Positions 34,934 to 44,220 of a stretch of 64,000 nucleotides of DNA are shown in pieces; position 1 is the stretch's first letter, and each line of letters opens with the position of its first letter. Origin of the DNA: CAYQJS01 sp964417895 (GTDB lineage Bacteria; Chloroflexota; UBA6077; SHYK01); the NCBI GenBank assembly GCA_964417895.1, contig CAYQJS010000005.1, positions 95,862 to 159,861 on the forward strand, given 5' to 3'. The notes under the pieces were generated by a model. The model saw nothing but the letters and a program-made list of their open reading frames with translations, did no database searches and was not told where the DNA came from. Made by a program: the position numbers and the translations under genes.

Positions 34934-36172
34934 CTACGTCAGTTGGACCACTTCTTCGGGCTCAATCGCGTGGGGAACATCTACCACCTCATCCAGCTCC
35001 ATCTGGCGCGTCAACTCGACATCTCGGTGCGTCCGTGCTGACTCCATGATCGCCACCACCACCTCGATCGTCGCCAGAGCAGACCGCCCGCTGTGGAACC
35101 CCGTGTGTCCGCGCACGATCGCGTCGTACAGCTCGGCCTGCTCTTTCTCCCACAGGGTGCCGCCCATCACCTTGATCTCCCGCATACCCTCTTCGCTGTA
35201 CACGTAGACGCCGTCTGGGGACTGGCGCATGTCCCCTCGCTCACATGAGACGATCACCATGCCCATGTCCGCCGCCCATTCGCGCTCTCTAGCCCGATCG
35301 GTTCGCCCGCGGTCCAGTGATGCGCCGATCCGCCTTTCCCTGTAGTCAGCCTCACTTCGTGTCCCATTCTGAAGCCCTTGCCGAGTAGCCCCGCGCTGGC
35401 TGAACTGTTTACGTTGTTCCTCGGGCGAGACCCAGGACATCAGGTCGTCACAGACGAAGTAGCCGTAGGAGTTCTGAATCACGACGGCGGGGGTGCCGTC
35501 CGTGAACTCCATGTAGGCGGAGCAATACGCGGGACCCGGCCGCGCCGGCATCCACTCGCTGACCGTTCCACGAACGCTCTTCAGCTTGCCACCGCCGATG
35601 AGCCGAATGGCGTCGATCTGGTGAGGCACCGCCCGATAGACGATGCCGCCCCCGTAGCTGGGGTCCAGGTCCTCCGGAAGACGACCCTGCAACCACCAGC
35701 CGTTGTACGCGACGACGTTGATGGCGCGTACCTTGCCAAGCTCACCCGAACGTACGATCTGGCCCATCATCTGGAAGGGGGTCTTGTAGCAGTGCGAGTT
35801 GCCGGCGACGAGCCGCACGTTGTTTCGGTCAGCGGCCTCGACCATATTCTCGGCCTCGTGCAGCGTGAGGGCCATCGGCTTCTGCACGACCACATGCTTG
35901 CCGGCGTTGGCCGCGATGATTGACTGCTCGGCGTGAAGCCGGTTGGGCGTCTGGACCCAGACGACCTCGACCTCGGGATCGGCGACGAGCTTCTCGATGC
36001 TGTCGTACACCCTCGCCTCTGGATAGACCTTCTGGAAACCCGCGCGCACGTCCGGGTCCGTATCGGCGCCGGCGCGGAGCTCAAACTTCGACGATGTCTC
36101 CATCTCCCGCAGGGGGCCTACCGCTCCGACCCCCAACCCCACGACTCCAGCTTTAAGCCTTGGCTCAGCCAT
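34934..36172 (-). CDS. Gfo/Idh/MocA-family dehydrogenase, Pht4-like (1 of 3)
   Basis: A 412-residue NAD(P)-dependent oxidoreductase. The Rossmann motif is GVVGLGVGA at residues 9-17. The catalytic Lys98 is in VVQKPMAL (Gln instead of the usual Glu of EKP), and His184 is in PHQIDAIRL. Length and layout resemble phthalate 4,5-cis-dihydrodiol dehydrogenase, which restores aromaticity after a Rieske dioxygenase. The start at 36172 has GGAGGAG upstream. It lies in the long minus-strand operon between the FMN oxidase and the first metal-less amidohydrolase. Sugar-type dehydrogenase activity cannot be excluded. Confidence 0.88.
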   Translation of the reverse strand: MAEPRLKAGVVGLGVGAVGPLREMETSSKFELRAGADTDPDVRAGFQKVYPEARVYDSIEKLVADPEVEVVWVQTPNRLHAEQSIIAANAGKHVVVQKPMALTLHEAENMVEAADRNNVRLVAGNSHCYKTPFQMMGQIVRSGELGKVRAINVVAYNGWWLQGRLPEDLDPSYGGGIVYRAVPHQIDAIRLIGGGKLKSVRGTVSEWMPARPGPAYCSAYMEFTDGTPAVVIQNSYGYFVCDDLMSWVSPEEQRKQFSQRGATRQGLQNGTRSEADYRERRIGASLDRGRTDRAREREWAADMGMVIVSCERGDMRQSPDGVYVYSEEGMREIKVMGGTLWEKEQAELYDAIVRGHTGFHSGRSALATIEVVVAIMESARTHRDVELTRQMELDEVVDVPHAIEPEEVVQLT

Positions 36173-36225
36173 GCGCTCCTCCTCTACAGTTGTCAATGGC
36201 GCGGGGCGGCCCGACGGCGCTTTGA

Positions 36226-37353
36226 CTAGAACGCCATCAGGTCCATCGGTTCGACCGGCCAGGGAGCCGTGGGCGGGGCAAAACTGGGCATCAACAGGTC
36301 TGGGGTCAAGTCGGCAAGAGTGCTCGCGCCGAGGCTCGCCATCGTCGAGATGATCTCGCGCCGCAGCAACTCGAGCGTGCGCTGCAGCCCGGCCTCGCCG
36401 CCCGCGGCCAGTGCCCAGATCATCAGCTTCCCGATGGCGACTGAGCCCGCGCCCAACGCGAGCGCTTTGACCACATCGGACCCTCGCATGAAGCCGCTGT
36501 CCACCACGACTTCCGCCCGCCCGGCCACCGCCTCAATCACTTTGGGAAGGACTTCGATCGTCGAGGGAAGCTGATCCTGCCGTCGCCCCCCGTGGTTGGA
36601 GACGTAGATGACATCGACCCCACGCTGCACGGCAAGCTCGGCATCCCGCGGTGACAGCACCCCCTTCAGGATGAACGGCAGCTTGGTCCTGTCCCGCAAC
36701 CATGCGAGGTCATCCCACGTCAGCCTCGACTGTGGTGACGCCGACGGTGGGAGATTGCGGCTCCGCTCGGCGGCCGCCATTGCCCTGCCGCCCCCCTCAG
36801 AGGCCGCTGCTTCATCGGTCCACAGCTGACGGTTGGCGAGCGGCCGATCGCGGACTCCACCCCCCGTGCTATCGACCGTCACGCAAAGCGCAGAGTATCC
36901 TGCGTTTTCGACCCGGCGTACCATGTATTCCTGCCAGTCCCGGTCACCCATGTAGGCGTAGAGCTGATAGACGATCGGCCCTTCGCAGGCGGCTCGTACT
37001 TCCTCTAAACCCGGCTTGGCATCGGGAACGTAGCTGATGGTGCCCACCCGATCCGCAACCCGTGCAGCGGGCAGGGCGCCCTCCGCGTGCCACATTGCTA
37101 TGGTGCCCACCGGGGCGAGCATCACGGGCAATGACAGCCGGTGCCCGAGAAAGGTGGTACTCGGGTCAGGGTTAGCGGCCCCTCGTAACACCCGCGGCAT
37201 GAGGGCGATCCGGTCGAAGGCCGCCCGGTTCCGGCGGATCGTAACCTCAGTCTCCGGGCCGCTACCGGAGAACGACCACAGCGGCGGGGTGAGCCCCACC
37301 CGGGCGGCACGGACCACGTCCGCGATGGTCTGCCAGTCTTCGGGTGGTTTCAC
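36226..37353 (-). CDS. FMN-dependent alpha-hydroxyacid dehydrogenase or oxidase
   Basis: A 375-residue TIM-barrel flavoprotein of the lactate/glycolate/mandelate oxidase family. It has the FMN region MLAPVGTIAMWH, YQLYAYMGDR, and the active-site His of SNHGGRRQDQLPS. The usual HGGRQLDG is changed to HGGRRQDQ, with the His and first Arg kept. The phosphate-binding end VVVDSGFMRGSDVVKALALGA is normal. It oxidises a 2-hydroxy acid to the 2-oxo acid. It begins 16 bp after the alpha/beta hydrolase gene and is in the same operon. Confidence 0.9.
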   Translation of the reverse strand: MKPPEDWQTIADVVRAARVGLTPPLWSFSGSGPETEVTIRRNRAAFDRIALMPRVLRGAANPDPSTTFLGHRLSLPVMLAPVGTIAMWHAEGALPAARVADRVGTISYVPDAKPGLEEVRAACEGPIVYQLYAYMGDRDWQEYMVRRVENAGYSALCVTVDSTGGGVRDRPLANRQLWTDEAAASEGGGRAMAAAERSRNLPPSASPQSRLTWDDLAWLRDRTKLPFILKGVLSPRDAELAVQRGVDVIYVSNHGGRRQDQLPSTIEVLPKVIEAVAGRAEVVVDSGFMRGSDVVKALALGAGSVAIGKLMIWALAAGGEAGLQRTLELLRREIISTMASLGASTLADLTPDLLMPSFAPPTAPWPVEPMDLMAF

Positions 37354-37369
37354 GCTCCGTCGTCCGCGA

Positions 37370-38146
37370 CTACTCGCTCAGGAAGTCCACGACGTTCTTG
37401 CCGAATGTCGCGGGCTGCTCGACGTGGTTCCGGTGGCCGGAGTCCTTCATCACCACGAGGCGGCCGTGGGGAGTCATCTGGGGGAGTTTCTCAGAGATTG
37501 CCATGGTCGCAGGGCTGTCGTGCTCTCCGAACAGGAAGAGCGTTGGCACGGGCGTATGGGGGAGGCGCCTCCCCAGCGCGTAGCGCTCACGGTTTTCGCC
37601 GTCGCCCATGCTGTGCATGAGGTTCCTGAAGGCGGATACGAAGTCCGGGTCGTGAATCTTGTCTAGCTTCTCCTGGAGAATCGTTTCTCCGTCGATGTCG
37701 GCATCCTTGGTGACGTCCATGACCCACTTCTGCGCCTCTTCGTCGGCCGGAGGCTGATCCCAGTTGGTCATCCCCCGATTCGGGGACGTAGTGAAGCCAT
37801 TGTGACCGGTCTGGACGCACTTGCCGACCCGGCTGGCACTTTCGTAAGCGACCAAGCCGGCAATCCAGCCCCCCATTGACGTGCCGACGAGGTGGCTGGA
37901 AGTGATCGACAGAACGTCCTGGAACTCCCTTACAAAATCGACCAGAGAGGGAAATGCGTCCATGTCGGGGCGGGTGTCCCCGGTCGGCCAGCCGAGGAAG
38001 TCGGGCGCTAGCACCCGAAACTTGGCGGCGATCGGGTCCATCGAAGGCAGCCAATCGATGCCACCCTGAAAGATCATGGACCCGTGCAACATGATGACGG
38101 GATATCCCGTCCCGGCCTCAACGTAGTACGTCTTCCCGTGGCTCAT
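37370..38146 (-). CDS. alpha/beta hydrolase
   Basis: A 258-residue serine hydrolase of the meta-cleavage-product hydrolase or haloperoxidase type. The oxyanion region is VIMLHGSM, the nucleophile Ser90 is in GTSMGG, the acid is in LFGEHDSPAT and the His in DSGHRNHVEQ. All three triad residues are present. It is a paralogue of the protein at 52119-52925, which has Thr instead of Ser. Just upstream on the same strand is the ten-base N gap, so its link to the Gfo/Idh/MocA gene at 38218 rests on a scaffold join. Confidence 0.92.
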   Translation of the reverse strand: MSHGKTYYVEAGTGYPVIMLHGSMIFQGGIDWLPSMDPIAAKFRVLAPDFLGWPTGDTRPDMDAFPSLVDFVREFQDVLSITSSHLVGTSMGGWIAGLVAYESASRVGKCVQTGHNGFTTSPNRGMTNWDQPPADEEAQKWVMDVTKDADIDGETILQEKLDKIHDPDFVSAFRNLMHSMGDGENRERYALGRRLPHTPVPTLFLFGEHDSPATMAISEKLPQMTPHGRLVVMKDSGHRNHVEQPATFGKNVVDFLSE

Positions 38147-38169
38147 GCCTATGCTCTTGTGCTCGAACG

Positions 38170-38179
38170 NNNNNNNNNN
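38170..38179. other. assembly gap (ten N)
   Basis: Ten undetermined bases interrupt the intergenic space between the alpha/beta hydrolase start and the Gfo/Idh/MocA stop. The true gap size is unknown, so a gene could be missing here and operon continuity across it is not proven. Confidence 0.99.
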
Positions 38180-38217
38180 AACGCAACCATTTGCTCCTCC
38201 TCCAGACTGGTGGTTTC

Positions 38218-39480
38218 CTACGCTAGACCGACAACTTTTTCCGGACGAATGGCGTAGGCTGCGTCGTAGTCCTCATCCATCTCGACCTGGTGCTTCAGCT
38301 CCACGTCTCGATGCGTGGTTGCGGATTCCACGATGCCGAGCGCGACCTCGAGGGTCGCCATGCCCCAGCGGCCATTGTGGAACGCCTTGTGCCCAAGGAC
38401 GACCGCGTTGTAAAGCTCCTGAAGCTGCAGGTACCACGTGGATGGAGAGGCACCCCGCTCAATCTTGACTTCCCGCACCCCCTCGTCGCTGTAAACAAAG
38501 ACGCCGTTTGGCGACTGGCGGATGTCCCCTCGCTCGCAGGAAACGATCATGATGCCCAGATCATCCGCGTACCACGCCCCCAGCCACCCGCCCGCCGGAT
38601 CGAGGGCAGCCTCGCCGAAGTCGCTGGCTCGGCCGATGCCCAGCTTCAGGTAGTCGGCCTCCTCATTGCGGGTGCCGTTGCGGAGGGCTGCGCGGATAGC
38701 GCCGGTCCGCGCGGACCTGTTGTCCTCGGGCTTCTTGCCGGTGGGCACGAGCTCGGCAGCTGAAAAGTAGCCGTAGGAGCCCTGGATCGCCACCGCCGGG
38801 GTGCCGTCTGTGAACTCCATGTAGGCAGCGTAGTAGCCAGGAGACGGCCGTTCGGGTGCCCAATCACCGTACGCTCCGCGAACGGTCTTGAGCATGCCGC
38901 CGCCGATCAGGCGAATACAGTCGATCTGGTGGGGGGCGCTCCGATAGACGATGCCGCCTCCCTCCGCGGGGTCGAGGTCCTCGTGCTTGCGGGTGCCCAT
39001 CAGCCAGCCGTTGTAGGCCAGGATGTTGATGGCGCACAGCTTGCCCAGCTCGCCGGAGCGCACGATCTGCCGCGTGAGGCGGACCCACGCCGAGTAAGCC
39101 TGCGAATGGCCAGCAAACAGCTTCACGTTGTTCCGCTCGGCTGCCTCAACCATGGTCTGCGCTTCTCGCATTGTGATTGCCATGGGCTTTTGCACCATGA
39201 CGTGCTTGCCGGCGTTCGCCAACAGGACGGTGTGCTCGGCGTGGAGCCGGTTGGGCGTGGCAAGCCAGACCGCTTCAACTTCCGGATCCGCGGCGAGTTT
39301 CTCGATGCTGTCGTACACCTTCGCATCGGGAAACACTGAATGAAAACGCTCGCACGCGTCGGGGTCGGTGTCGGCCGCGGCGTAGAGGTCGGTATAGGCC
39401 GACGCTTCCATCTCCCGCACCATACGTGCGGCACCGAGCCCAAGCCCGACGACCCCGGCTCGCAACACTCGCTCACTCAC
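38218..39480 (-). CDS. Gfo/Idh/MocA-family dehydrogenase, Pht4-like (2 of 3)
   Basis: A 420-residue dehydrogenase with GVVGLGLGA, catalytic Lys in MVQKPMAI and His in APHQIDCIRL. GTG at 39480 is chosen as start because GGAGGAG lies upstream and the family N-terminus (SERVLRAG) begins there; it overlaps the preceding gene by 8 bases. It is similar along its whole length to the copies at 34934 and 44288, with the conserved block VYRS/A-x-PHQID. It is probably a dihydrodiol or sugar-acid dehydrogenase; the three copies may have different substrates. Confidence 0.88.
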   Translation of the reverse strand: MSERVLRAGVVGLGLGAARMVREMEASAYTDLYAAADTDPDACERFHSVFPDAKVYDSIEKLAADPEVEAVWLATPNRLHAEHTVLLANAGKHVMVQKPMAITMREAQTMVEAAERNNVKLFAGHSQAYSAWVRLTRQIVRSGELGKLCAINILAYNGWLMGTRKHEDLDPAEGGGIVYRSAPHQIDCIRLIGGGMLKTVRGAYGDWAPERPSPGYYAAYMEFTDGTPAVAIQGSYGYFSAAELVPTGKKPEDNRSARTGAIRAALRNGTRNEEADYLKLGIGRASDFGEAALDPAGGWLGAWYADDLGIMIVSCERGDIRQSPNGVFVYSDEGVREVKIERGASPSTWYLQLQELYNAVVLGHKAFHNGRWGMATLEVALGIVESATTHRDVELKHQVEMDEDYDAAYAIRPEKVVGLA

Positions 39481-40339
39481 GTGCTGCTCCTCCGCGCACA
39501 TGCTCCGCGAGGGTAGCCAGGATCGCGTCCACCGGTGGGTCCGGGTCGCGCGGGCTCTGATCCGCGAGCGGCGTCTCGCTGATGAGGCGGTGCATGTCGG
39601 CAGCGCCCTCCAGCATCCTGGGCGTCAGTCCCAGGCCTTTGTATGTGAGCGCGACCTCCTCCAGCTCGGCGATCATCCGCTTCGCCCGTTTCGGCTCATG
39701 GCTGATGAAATCGATCAGCTCGGGCTTGACCTGGATGCCACCCGCGGCGAACTCGGCGTTCAGCGCATCCGTCAACCCCATCATTCGGGCGGCCAACAGG
39801 AGCTCGAGCCACATCGCTCTCGTGCCCTTGGTGGTGGTGGAGTGGAGCATCTTGAGGCCGGACGCCTGCCCGATCTCGGGCCCGACCCGAGTGACGTCCA
39901 GGCCGAACTCGGCCAGCGACTCGAACTCGGCAGTATCAGGACCAGAGCAATAGATGCGTCTCCCGGCAATCCCGGCGTCCACGAATACTGCGCCCGCATC
40001 CTGAATCACGGCGCCCATCCCCCGGACTGTCTGTGGGGCGCTCGCGTTGCAATCCGCGTAGATCGGATAGGCGCCGGTTCGGCGCATGGTGTCCGCCACG
40101 CTCTGGGCGACGCCCACTGCTTCCGCTGGGACCAGGACAGACAATATGATGTCGCTCTCCTTGACCACCGCATCGAGGGATCCGACGTCCCGTATCCCAA
40201 CCTCCCCGGCCCGGAGTCGCGTCAGGTCGCTGCGACCTGCCAGGGAAGTGATGACGTCGAGCCCGTTGTTGCGCAGCGACTTTCCGAGGGATGACCCCAT
40301 CTCACCCGGGCTGAGAATCCCGACGGTCTTTACGGTCAT
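39473..40339 (-). CDS. 6-phosphogluconate-dehydrogenase-like (DUF1932-type) oxidoreductase
   Basis: A 288-residue NAD(P)-binding protein. The N-terminal Rossmann domain opens VGILSPGEMGSSLGKSL. The C-terminal helical domain is of the DUF1932 type (KMLHSTTTKGTRAMWLELLLAARMMG) and retains the catalytic Lys of the beta-hydroxyacid dehydrogenase family. It would oxidise a beta-hydroxy acid or reduce the matching semialdehyde. It overlaps the next gene by 8 bases and begins 8 bases after the metal-less amidohydrolase gene, so it is firmly within the operon. Confidence 0.88.
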   Translation of the reverse strand: MTVKTVGILSPGEMGSSLGKSLRNNGLDVITSLAGRSDLTRLRAGEVGIRDVGSLDAVVKESDIILSVLVPAEAVGVAQSVADTMRRTGAYPIYADCNASAPQTVRGMGAVIQDAGAVFVDAGIAGRRIYCSGPDTAEFESLAEFGLDVTRVGPEIGQASGLKMLHSTTTKGTRAMWLELLLAARMMGLTDALNAEFAAGGIQVKPELIDFISHEPKRAKRMIAELEEVALTYKGLGLTPRMLEGAADMHRLISETPLADQSPRDPDPPVDAILATLAEHVRGGAARE

Positions 40340-40347
40340 GACACCCC

Positions 40348-41202
40348 CTATAGCTGAGAGGATTGATACAGGCTTCTCGCTGTCCCTCCCAGGAGCCAGT
40401 CGAGATCCTCCTGCGAAAGAAATGCAAGCTCTCCTCGCACGTGGTCGAGCAATCCTTTAATGGGCGCTTCCTGAGTCGCCCGATAGGCCGGGAAGAACGA
40501 GGCCCACATCAGACGCCTCGCCCCGAACCTGTCAATAAAGGCTTCGAAAAAGGCCTGATGGGTGGAGCGCCCCTTGTTGGTCTCCTCGATATTGAGGTGC
40601 GAAAATGTTGAGTAGACATTCGGGAACTCTGCGAGAGCAAACAGGTCGTTCGCCGCCTCGTAAGGCGGGCCCTCGTCGATAGGGGGCTGAACCATTCTGC
40701 GCAGGATCACGGTGACGGTCGGAAAACGCTCGAGCACTCGCCTCAGGGCCGCGAGGTGCTCCAGCTTGCGGACAGAGGCGAGCGAGACACGAATATTCTT
40801 CTTCGCCGCCTCGTCCCAGAGGGGGAGTACCTCGGGAGCATCAAGCCAGTCAGAAGGGTTCGCCCCCTCGGCGCGCCACTCGAATCTGATGCCGCCGACG
40901 CCTGATTGCTCCGCGAGACGACCGAGCGCCGAGCCTGCCTCTGGATTCGACGCGTCGATTTTTGCGATCGCCGTGAACGACTCCGGGTACCGTTGGGCGC
41001 TCGTGACACAGTAGCTGTCGTCGTAGCTTCCCGTCGCGACCACCAGGGCGTGATCAATGCCCGATTGTCGCATGTGCCCGCGAACCTGCTCTGCCGTCGC
41101 CCCTTCCCACCAGTTGGGGACATTGCCAGTCGGTGGGGGCACCGGGCGCCCCTCGGGGTCCACGGCGAGCAAATGCACGTTGGTGTCGACAACGTAGGGC
41201 AC
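40348..41202 (-). CDS. amidohydrolase-fold protein lacking canonical metal ligands (2 of 3)
   Basis: A 284-residue protein with a GTG start preceded by AAGGAG. The N-terminal motif is D6-T-N8-V-H10 and the C-terminal motif is LMWASFFP, so the same His and Asp are lost as in the copy at 34053. In addition the mid-barrel His is Arg (VILRRMV). Overall similarity to that copy is high, including SYDDSYC, RYPESF and ERFPTV. It lies between the 6PGDH-like and aldolase genes. Conservation of the rest of the fold in three copies argues against simple decay. Confidence 0.85.
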   Translation of the reverse strand: MPYVVDTNVHLLAVDPEGRPVPPPTGNVPNWWEGATAEQVRGHMRQSGIDHALVVATGSYDDSYCVTSAQRYPESFTAIAKIDASNPEAGSALGRLAEQSGVGGIRFEWRAEGANPSDWLDAPEVLPLWDEAAKKNIRVSLASVRKLEHLAALRRVLERFPTVTVILRRMVQPPIDEGPPYEAANDLFALAEFPNVYSTFSHLNIEETNKGRSTHQAFFEAFIDRFGARRLMWASFFPAYRATQEAPIKGLLDHVRGELAFLSQEDLDWLLGGTARSLYQSSQL

Positions 41203-41218
41203 GGTCGCTCCTTATCGC

Positions 41219-41995
41219 TCAGCTGAGGCCAAAGCCCATCCCCGTATCGTCGATCTGCCCGGCGAAGGCTTCCAGCTGGCCCACATAGGTAAGCCAGTCC
41301 GTCCGCTCGGTGCCGCCGCGCTCAGCCGACGCCTGGTCCCGACGGATCCATTCGGCTTTGTCCTCATCAGCGATATCGGGGACGTCGAATCGCTGAGCGG
41401 CGTACCAGTTGAACCGCGCGAGGGTTTCGAGCGCAAGCGCTCGATGGGTCGCTTCCTCGACTGTCCGGCCGCCGGCAGCAATGCCGTGGCCGTACATCAG
41501 GCATATGTCGCGATCTCCCATTACGTCCATCAGGTCGTCGCCGAGCTCGGGCGTGCTGATGGTGATGGCTCGCTGATACAACGGGAGGCCAGCCAGTGCG
41601 ATGCGCATTCCCGACGCGTCGAAGGCCCCGTAGATTGGTCGGATTTTGACGCCCGCTATCGTGCAGAGCATTACACCTGGTGGGTGCGCATGAACGACTG
41701 CGTTCACGTGGGGGAATCGCTTGTACATCCCGGTGTGGATGTACACCTCTCCGACCGGTCGAACTCCGGGCGTTTTACCTAAGGGCTTCGCGTTAAGGTC
41801 GAGGGGGATGACGCTGCCCGGTTCCGCGAAGAGTAGGCCCCGATCCTCGTCTGGCCGCCCGCGGATCAGCATCGCGTCATTGCGGCCAGGTGCCCTGGTG
41901 CTAACGTGCCCGGTTGATCCCTTGAACAGGCCGTGTTGTGCCAGGATGCGACAGGACAGGGCTATCTTTTCTTTCAGCTCAGCTTCTGATTCCAT
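41219..41995 (-). CDS. class II aldolase/adducin family protein
   Basis: A 258-residue zinc-dependent aldolase of the L-fuculose-phosphate/adducin fold. Metal ligands His102 and His104 are in VVHAHPPG and His170 is in MYGHGIAAGG; the conserved Glu83 is in VGEVYIH. It could cleave a hydroxy-oxo acid, as for 4-hydroxy-4-methyl-2-oxoglutarate-like intermediates, or act on a sugar-derived acid. The start at 41995 follows the stop of the upstream amidohydrolase by 7 bases with GAGGGGG as ribosome-binding site, so the two are coupled. Confidence 0.88.
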   Translation of the reverse strand: MESEAELKEKIALSCRILAQHGLFKGSTGHVSTRAPGRNDAMLIRGRPDEDRGLLFAEPGSVIPLDLNAKPLGKTPGVRPVGEVYIHTGMYKRFPHVNAVVHAHPPGVMLCTIAGVKIRPIYGAFDASGMRIALAGLPLYQRAITISTPELGDDLMDVMGDRDICLMYGHGIAAGGRTVEEATHRALALETLARFNWYAAQRFDVPDIADEDKAEWIRRDQASAERGGTERTDWLTYVGQLEAFAGQIDDTGMGFGLS

Positions 41996-42002
41996 CGCCC
42001 CC

Positions 42003-43148
42003 TCAGGCGACGAGCTCCGGAACCTTGAGCCCGTAGAGCCGGATCGCATTGTCGTGGACCACCTTCTGTATAACCTGCGGAGGAAGGTGCCCGATCTCCT
42101 TGGCCATCAGCTCCCGTGAGTGCGGCCACGAGGTCCTCGAGTGCGGGAAATCCGTGGACCACATGCAGTTGTCCTGGCCTGCTTTCCACCACTCCAGGGC
42201 GTGCCCCCCGACCTCATCCTCCAGGAATGTCGCGAAAATCTGGCGGGCGAAATACTCGCTGGGCATCAGCTCGAGGCCCGTCGGGGTCACGCCGCCACCT
42301 TTCCCGGGCTGCTCGCTCCACCGCCTGACGCTATGGTCCCATTGCTGCAGGTACGTGGGGATCCAGCAGATCTCGCACTCGGCTACAACGATCTTGAGCT
42401 TGGGGTAGCGATCGAAGGCCCCGGTAAACATGATGTCCAACAGGGAATCGGCCGCGCCCCTGAGCCGGTCGTTCACGGCCTCGACGGTGTACTTCTTTGC
42501 TCCTTCGGGCTCCTTAGAACCCGACATCTGCGCCGTTGATCTAGCGTCGAACCCCGTGTTGATGTGGAGGCTGATGGGGACCCCCAGGTCCTCGGCGGCC
42601 GCCCAGAGCCGGTCGTAATGGTCCGCTAGGGAGAAGGGGAGGGTGGGGTGCGGCGTCATCCACACCATGCCCCCTACCATTCCTCCCTTGCGGCAACGCT
42701 CCAGCTCTCTGACGGCGTTGTCGATGTTGTAGGCAGACATGAGGCCGATCCCGTAGATGCGATCCGGCGCGACGCTGCAATATTCGAGGAGGTTATCGTT
42801 GTAGACGCGGAAGCACGCCTCTTGCAGCTCGGCGTCTCGCATATGGAACATGGTCATCGCCTCGGTCGGATAGAGCACCTCCGCGGTAAGGCCGTCCAGT
42901 TCCATCTCGGAGATGCGCTTTTCCGGGTCGATGCCAGCCCCAAAGATGGGCTGATTCGATCTGTGGTCAGCCGACGCACCGTTAGCCGCGGCAGGCGCCT
43001 GCCGCCGAGGGGGAGCATCAGCCCGCGGGCGATAACGGTCGGGGAGACGCTCTCGGAACATCTCGGGCAAACGCTCGGTCCACAGCTCGCGGCGCTCGAT
43101 GATGTGCGAATCAGGCGATATCAACACCTGTCCGTTCTCAGTTGGCAT
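42003..43148 (-). CDS. amidohydrolase-2 family metal-dependent hydrolase or decarboxylase
   Basis: A 381-residue protein with D13-S-H15 in the N-terminal ISPDSHIIE, a strand His in SLHINTGF, and Asp in WSTDFPHSRTSWPHS. The metal site looks complete. It is a close paralogue of 30501-31610. The start at 43148 has GGAGG seven bases upstream and is preferred over 43178. It is the first gene of the longest minus-strand operon, read from LysR box B and divergent from the lysR gene. A decarboxylase or hydrolase role on an aromatic or ring-opened acid is plausible. Confidence 0.9.
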   Translation of the reverse strand: MPTENGQVLISPDSHIIERRELWTERLPEMFRERLPDRYRPRADAPPRRQAPAAANGASADHRSNQPIFGAGIDPEKRISEMELDGLTAEVLYPTEAMTMFHMRDAELQEACFRVYNDNLLEYCSVAPDRIYGIGLMSAYNIDNAVRELERCRKGGMVGGMVWMTPHPTLPFSLADHYDRLWAAAEDLGVPISLHINTGFDARSTAQMSGSKEPEGAKKYTVEAVNDRLRGAADSLLDIMFTGAFDRYPKLKIVVAECEICWIPTYLQQWDHSVRRWSEQPGKGGGVTPTGLELMPSEYFARQIFATFLEDEVGGHALEWWKAGQDNCMWSTDFPHSRTSWPHSRELMAKEIGHLPPQVIQKVVHDNAIRLYGLKVPELVA

Positions 43149-43178
43149 AGCCTCACCTCCGTCATCGTTGTCCAGCAC

Positions 43179-43246
43179 ACGCTACCATCGCCTGCGACTG
43201 TGAAACAATACGCAAAGCGTGATGGCTCGGATAAGATGTGCTTATC
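43179..43246 (-). promoter_or_regulatory. LysR-type promoter, box B, divergent from lysR
   Basis: GATAAG-ATGTG-CTTATC (43230-43246) is a T-N11-A palindrome. For the minus-strand operon, -35 TGTTTC (43207-43202) and -10 TAGCGT (43184-43179) are 17 bp apart, giving a predicted start near 43172 and the box centre at about -66. The box lies 30 bp upstream of the lysR start on the other strand, so the regulator could control itself from the same site. Confidence 0.8.
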
Positions 43247-43276
43247 ATTCGACGCCACGCCCAGGGGGGTGGGGGA

Positions 43277-44212
43277 ATGACCGCCAGGACTCGCTCGCTT
43301 ACTCTGCGTCAGTTGGAGATATTCGCTGCCGCCGCACACGAGGGGAGCTTCACCCGGGCAGCGGGCGTGCTTCTTCTCTCGGAGCCGGCGGTCTCGCAGC
43401 AAGTTAAGCTCCTGGAAGCGACTGTCGGAACCCGGCTCTTCGACCGTTCCCCGCGTCGACCGATCCGCCTCACTGACGCAGGAGGGCTCCTCCTACAGAC
43501 TTGCGAGAACATCTTTCAGCAGTTCGATGCGACACTCCAGCGGTTGGAAGCCCTGCGGGGAGTGGAAACGGCTCGCGTCAGCCTAGGCGTCGGGACCGGC
43601 TTCGGCAGCTATCTCCTCCCACCCATCGTCGCCGCCTTCGGTCAGGACAACCCGGGCATAACGGTAATGGTCAACATCGAGATGGTAGGGCACTGGAGCG
43701 AGAAGGTTCGACGGCGGGAGGTCGATCTCGCTGTGGCTGCCGGGAAAGTGGACGACAACGAGGTAACCAGCGTCCCGATCGCACAGAAGGAGCTGGTCTG
43801 GATAGGGCTCTCAACCCATCGCCTTGCTGGCACGGAAGCCATCCCCGTCGAGGCGCTGAGGGGCGAACGGCTCATCCTCGGACTACCCCTCTCCTCTTCG
43901 AGAAAGGCGCTCGATCGGCTGGCCGAGGCTCACGGGATCGTGCTCCATCCTGCTTTTGAGATGGCAGGCATAGAGGCACGCATGACGGCGGTGACCAGTG
44001 GCATGGGAATCGCACTGGTGCCTTCGGACGCGGTCCTATCGCGGGAGCTGCCCCGGAGCCTTGCCGTCCTGAACGTGGAGGGGTTCCCGCTGCGGTTGAA
44101 CTGGTCGTTGATCTGGAGGGCCGACGATCTCTCCGCGGCAGCCTCGACCTTCAAAGACTACTTGCTTCGCTATTGGGACAAGGCCGCCGCTCATCCGGCG
44201 CTGGCTACTTAG
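43277..44212 (+). CDS. LysR-family transcriptional regulator
   Basis: A 311-residue regulator. The N-terminal winged helix-turn-helix (about residues 9-66, LRQLEIFAAAAHEGSFTRAAG...SEPAVSQQVKLLE) binds DNA, and the C-terminal type 2 periplasmic-binding fold (from about residue 95) senses an effector. The start at 43277 has GGGGGG-T-GGGGG upstream and is preferred over 43238. It is the only LysR gene in the window and is divergent from the longest catabolic operon. Three perfect or near-perfect T-N11-A palindromes in front of operons nearby are its probable targets. The effector is likely a pathway intermediate. Confidence 0.92.
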   Translation: MTARTRSLTLRQLEIFAAAAHEGSFTRAAGVLLLSEPAVSQQVKLLEATVGTRLFDRSPRRPIRLTDAGGLLLQTCENIFQQFDATLQRLEALRGVETARVSLGVGTGFGSYLLPPIVAAFGQDNPGITVMVNIEMVGHWSEKVRRREVDLAVAAGKVDDNEVTSVPIAQKELVWIGLSTHRLAGTEAIPVEALRGERLILGLPLSSSRKALDRLAEAHGIVLHPAFEMAGIEARMTAVTSGMGIALVPSDAVLSRELPRSLAVLNVEGFPLRLNWSLIWRADDLSAAASTFKDYLLRYWDKAAAHPALAT

Positions 44213-44220
44213 TGCTTTCC

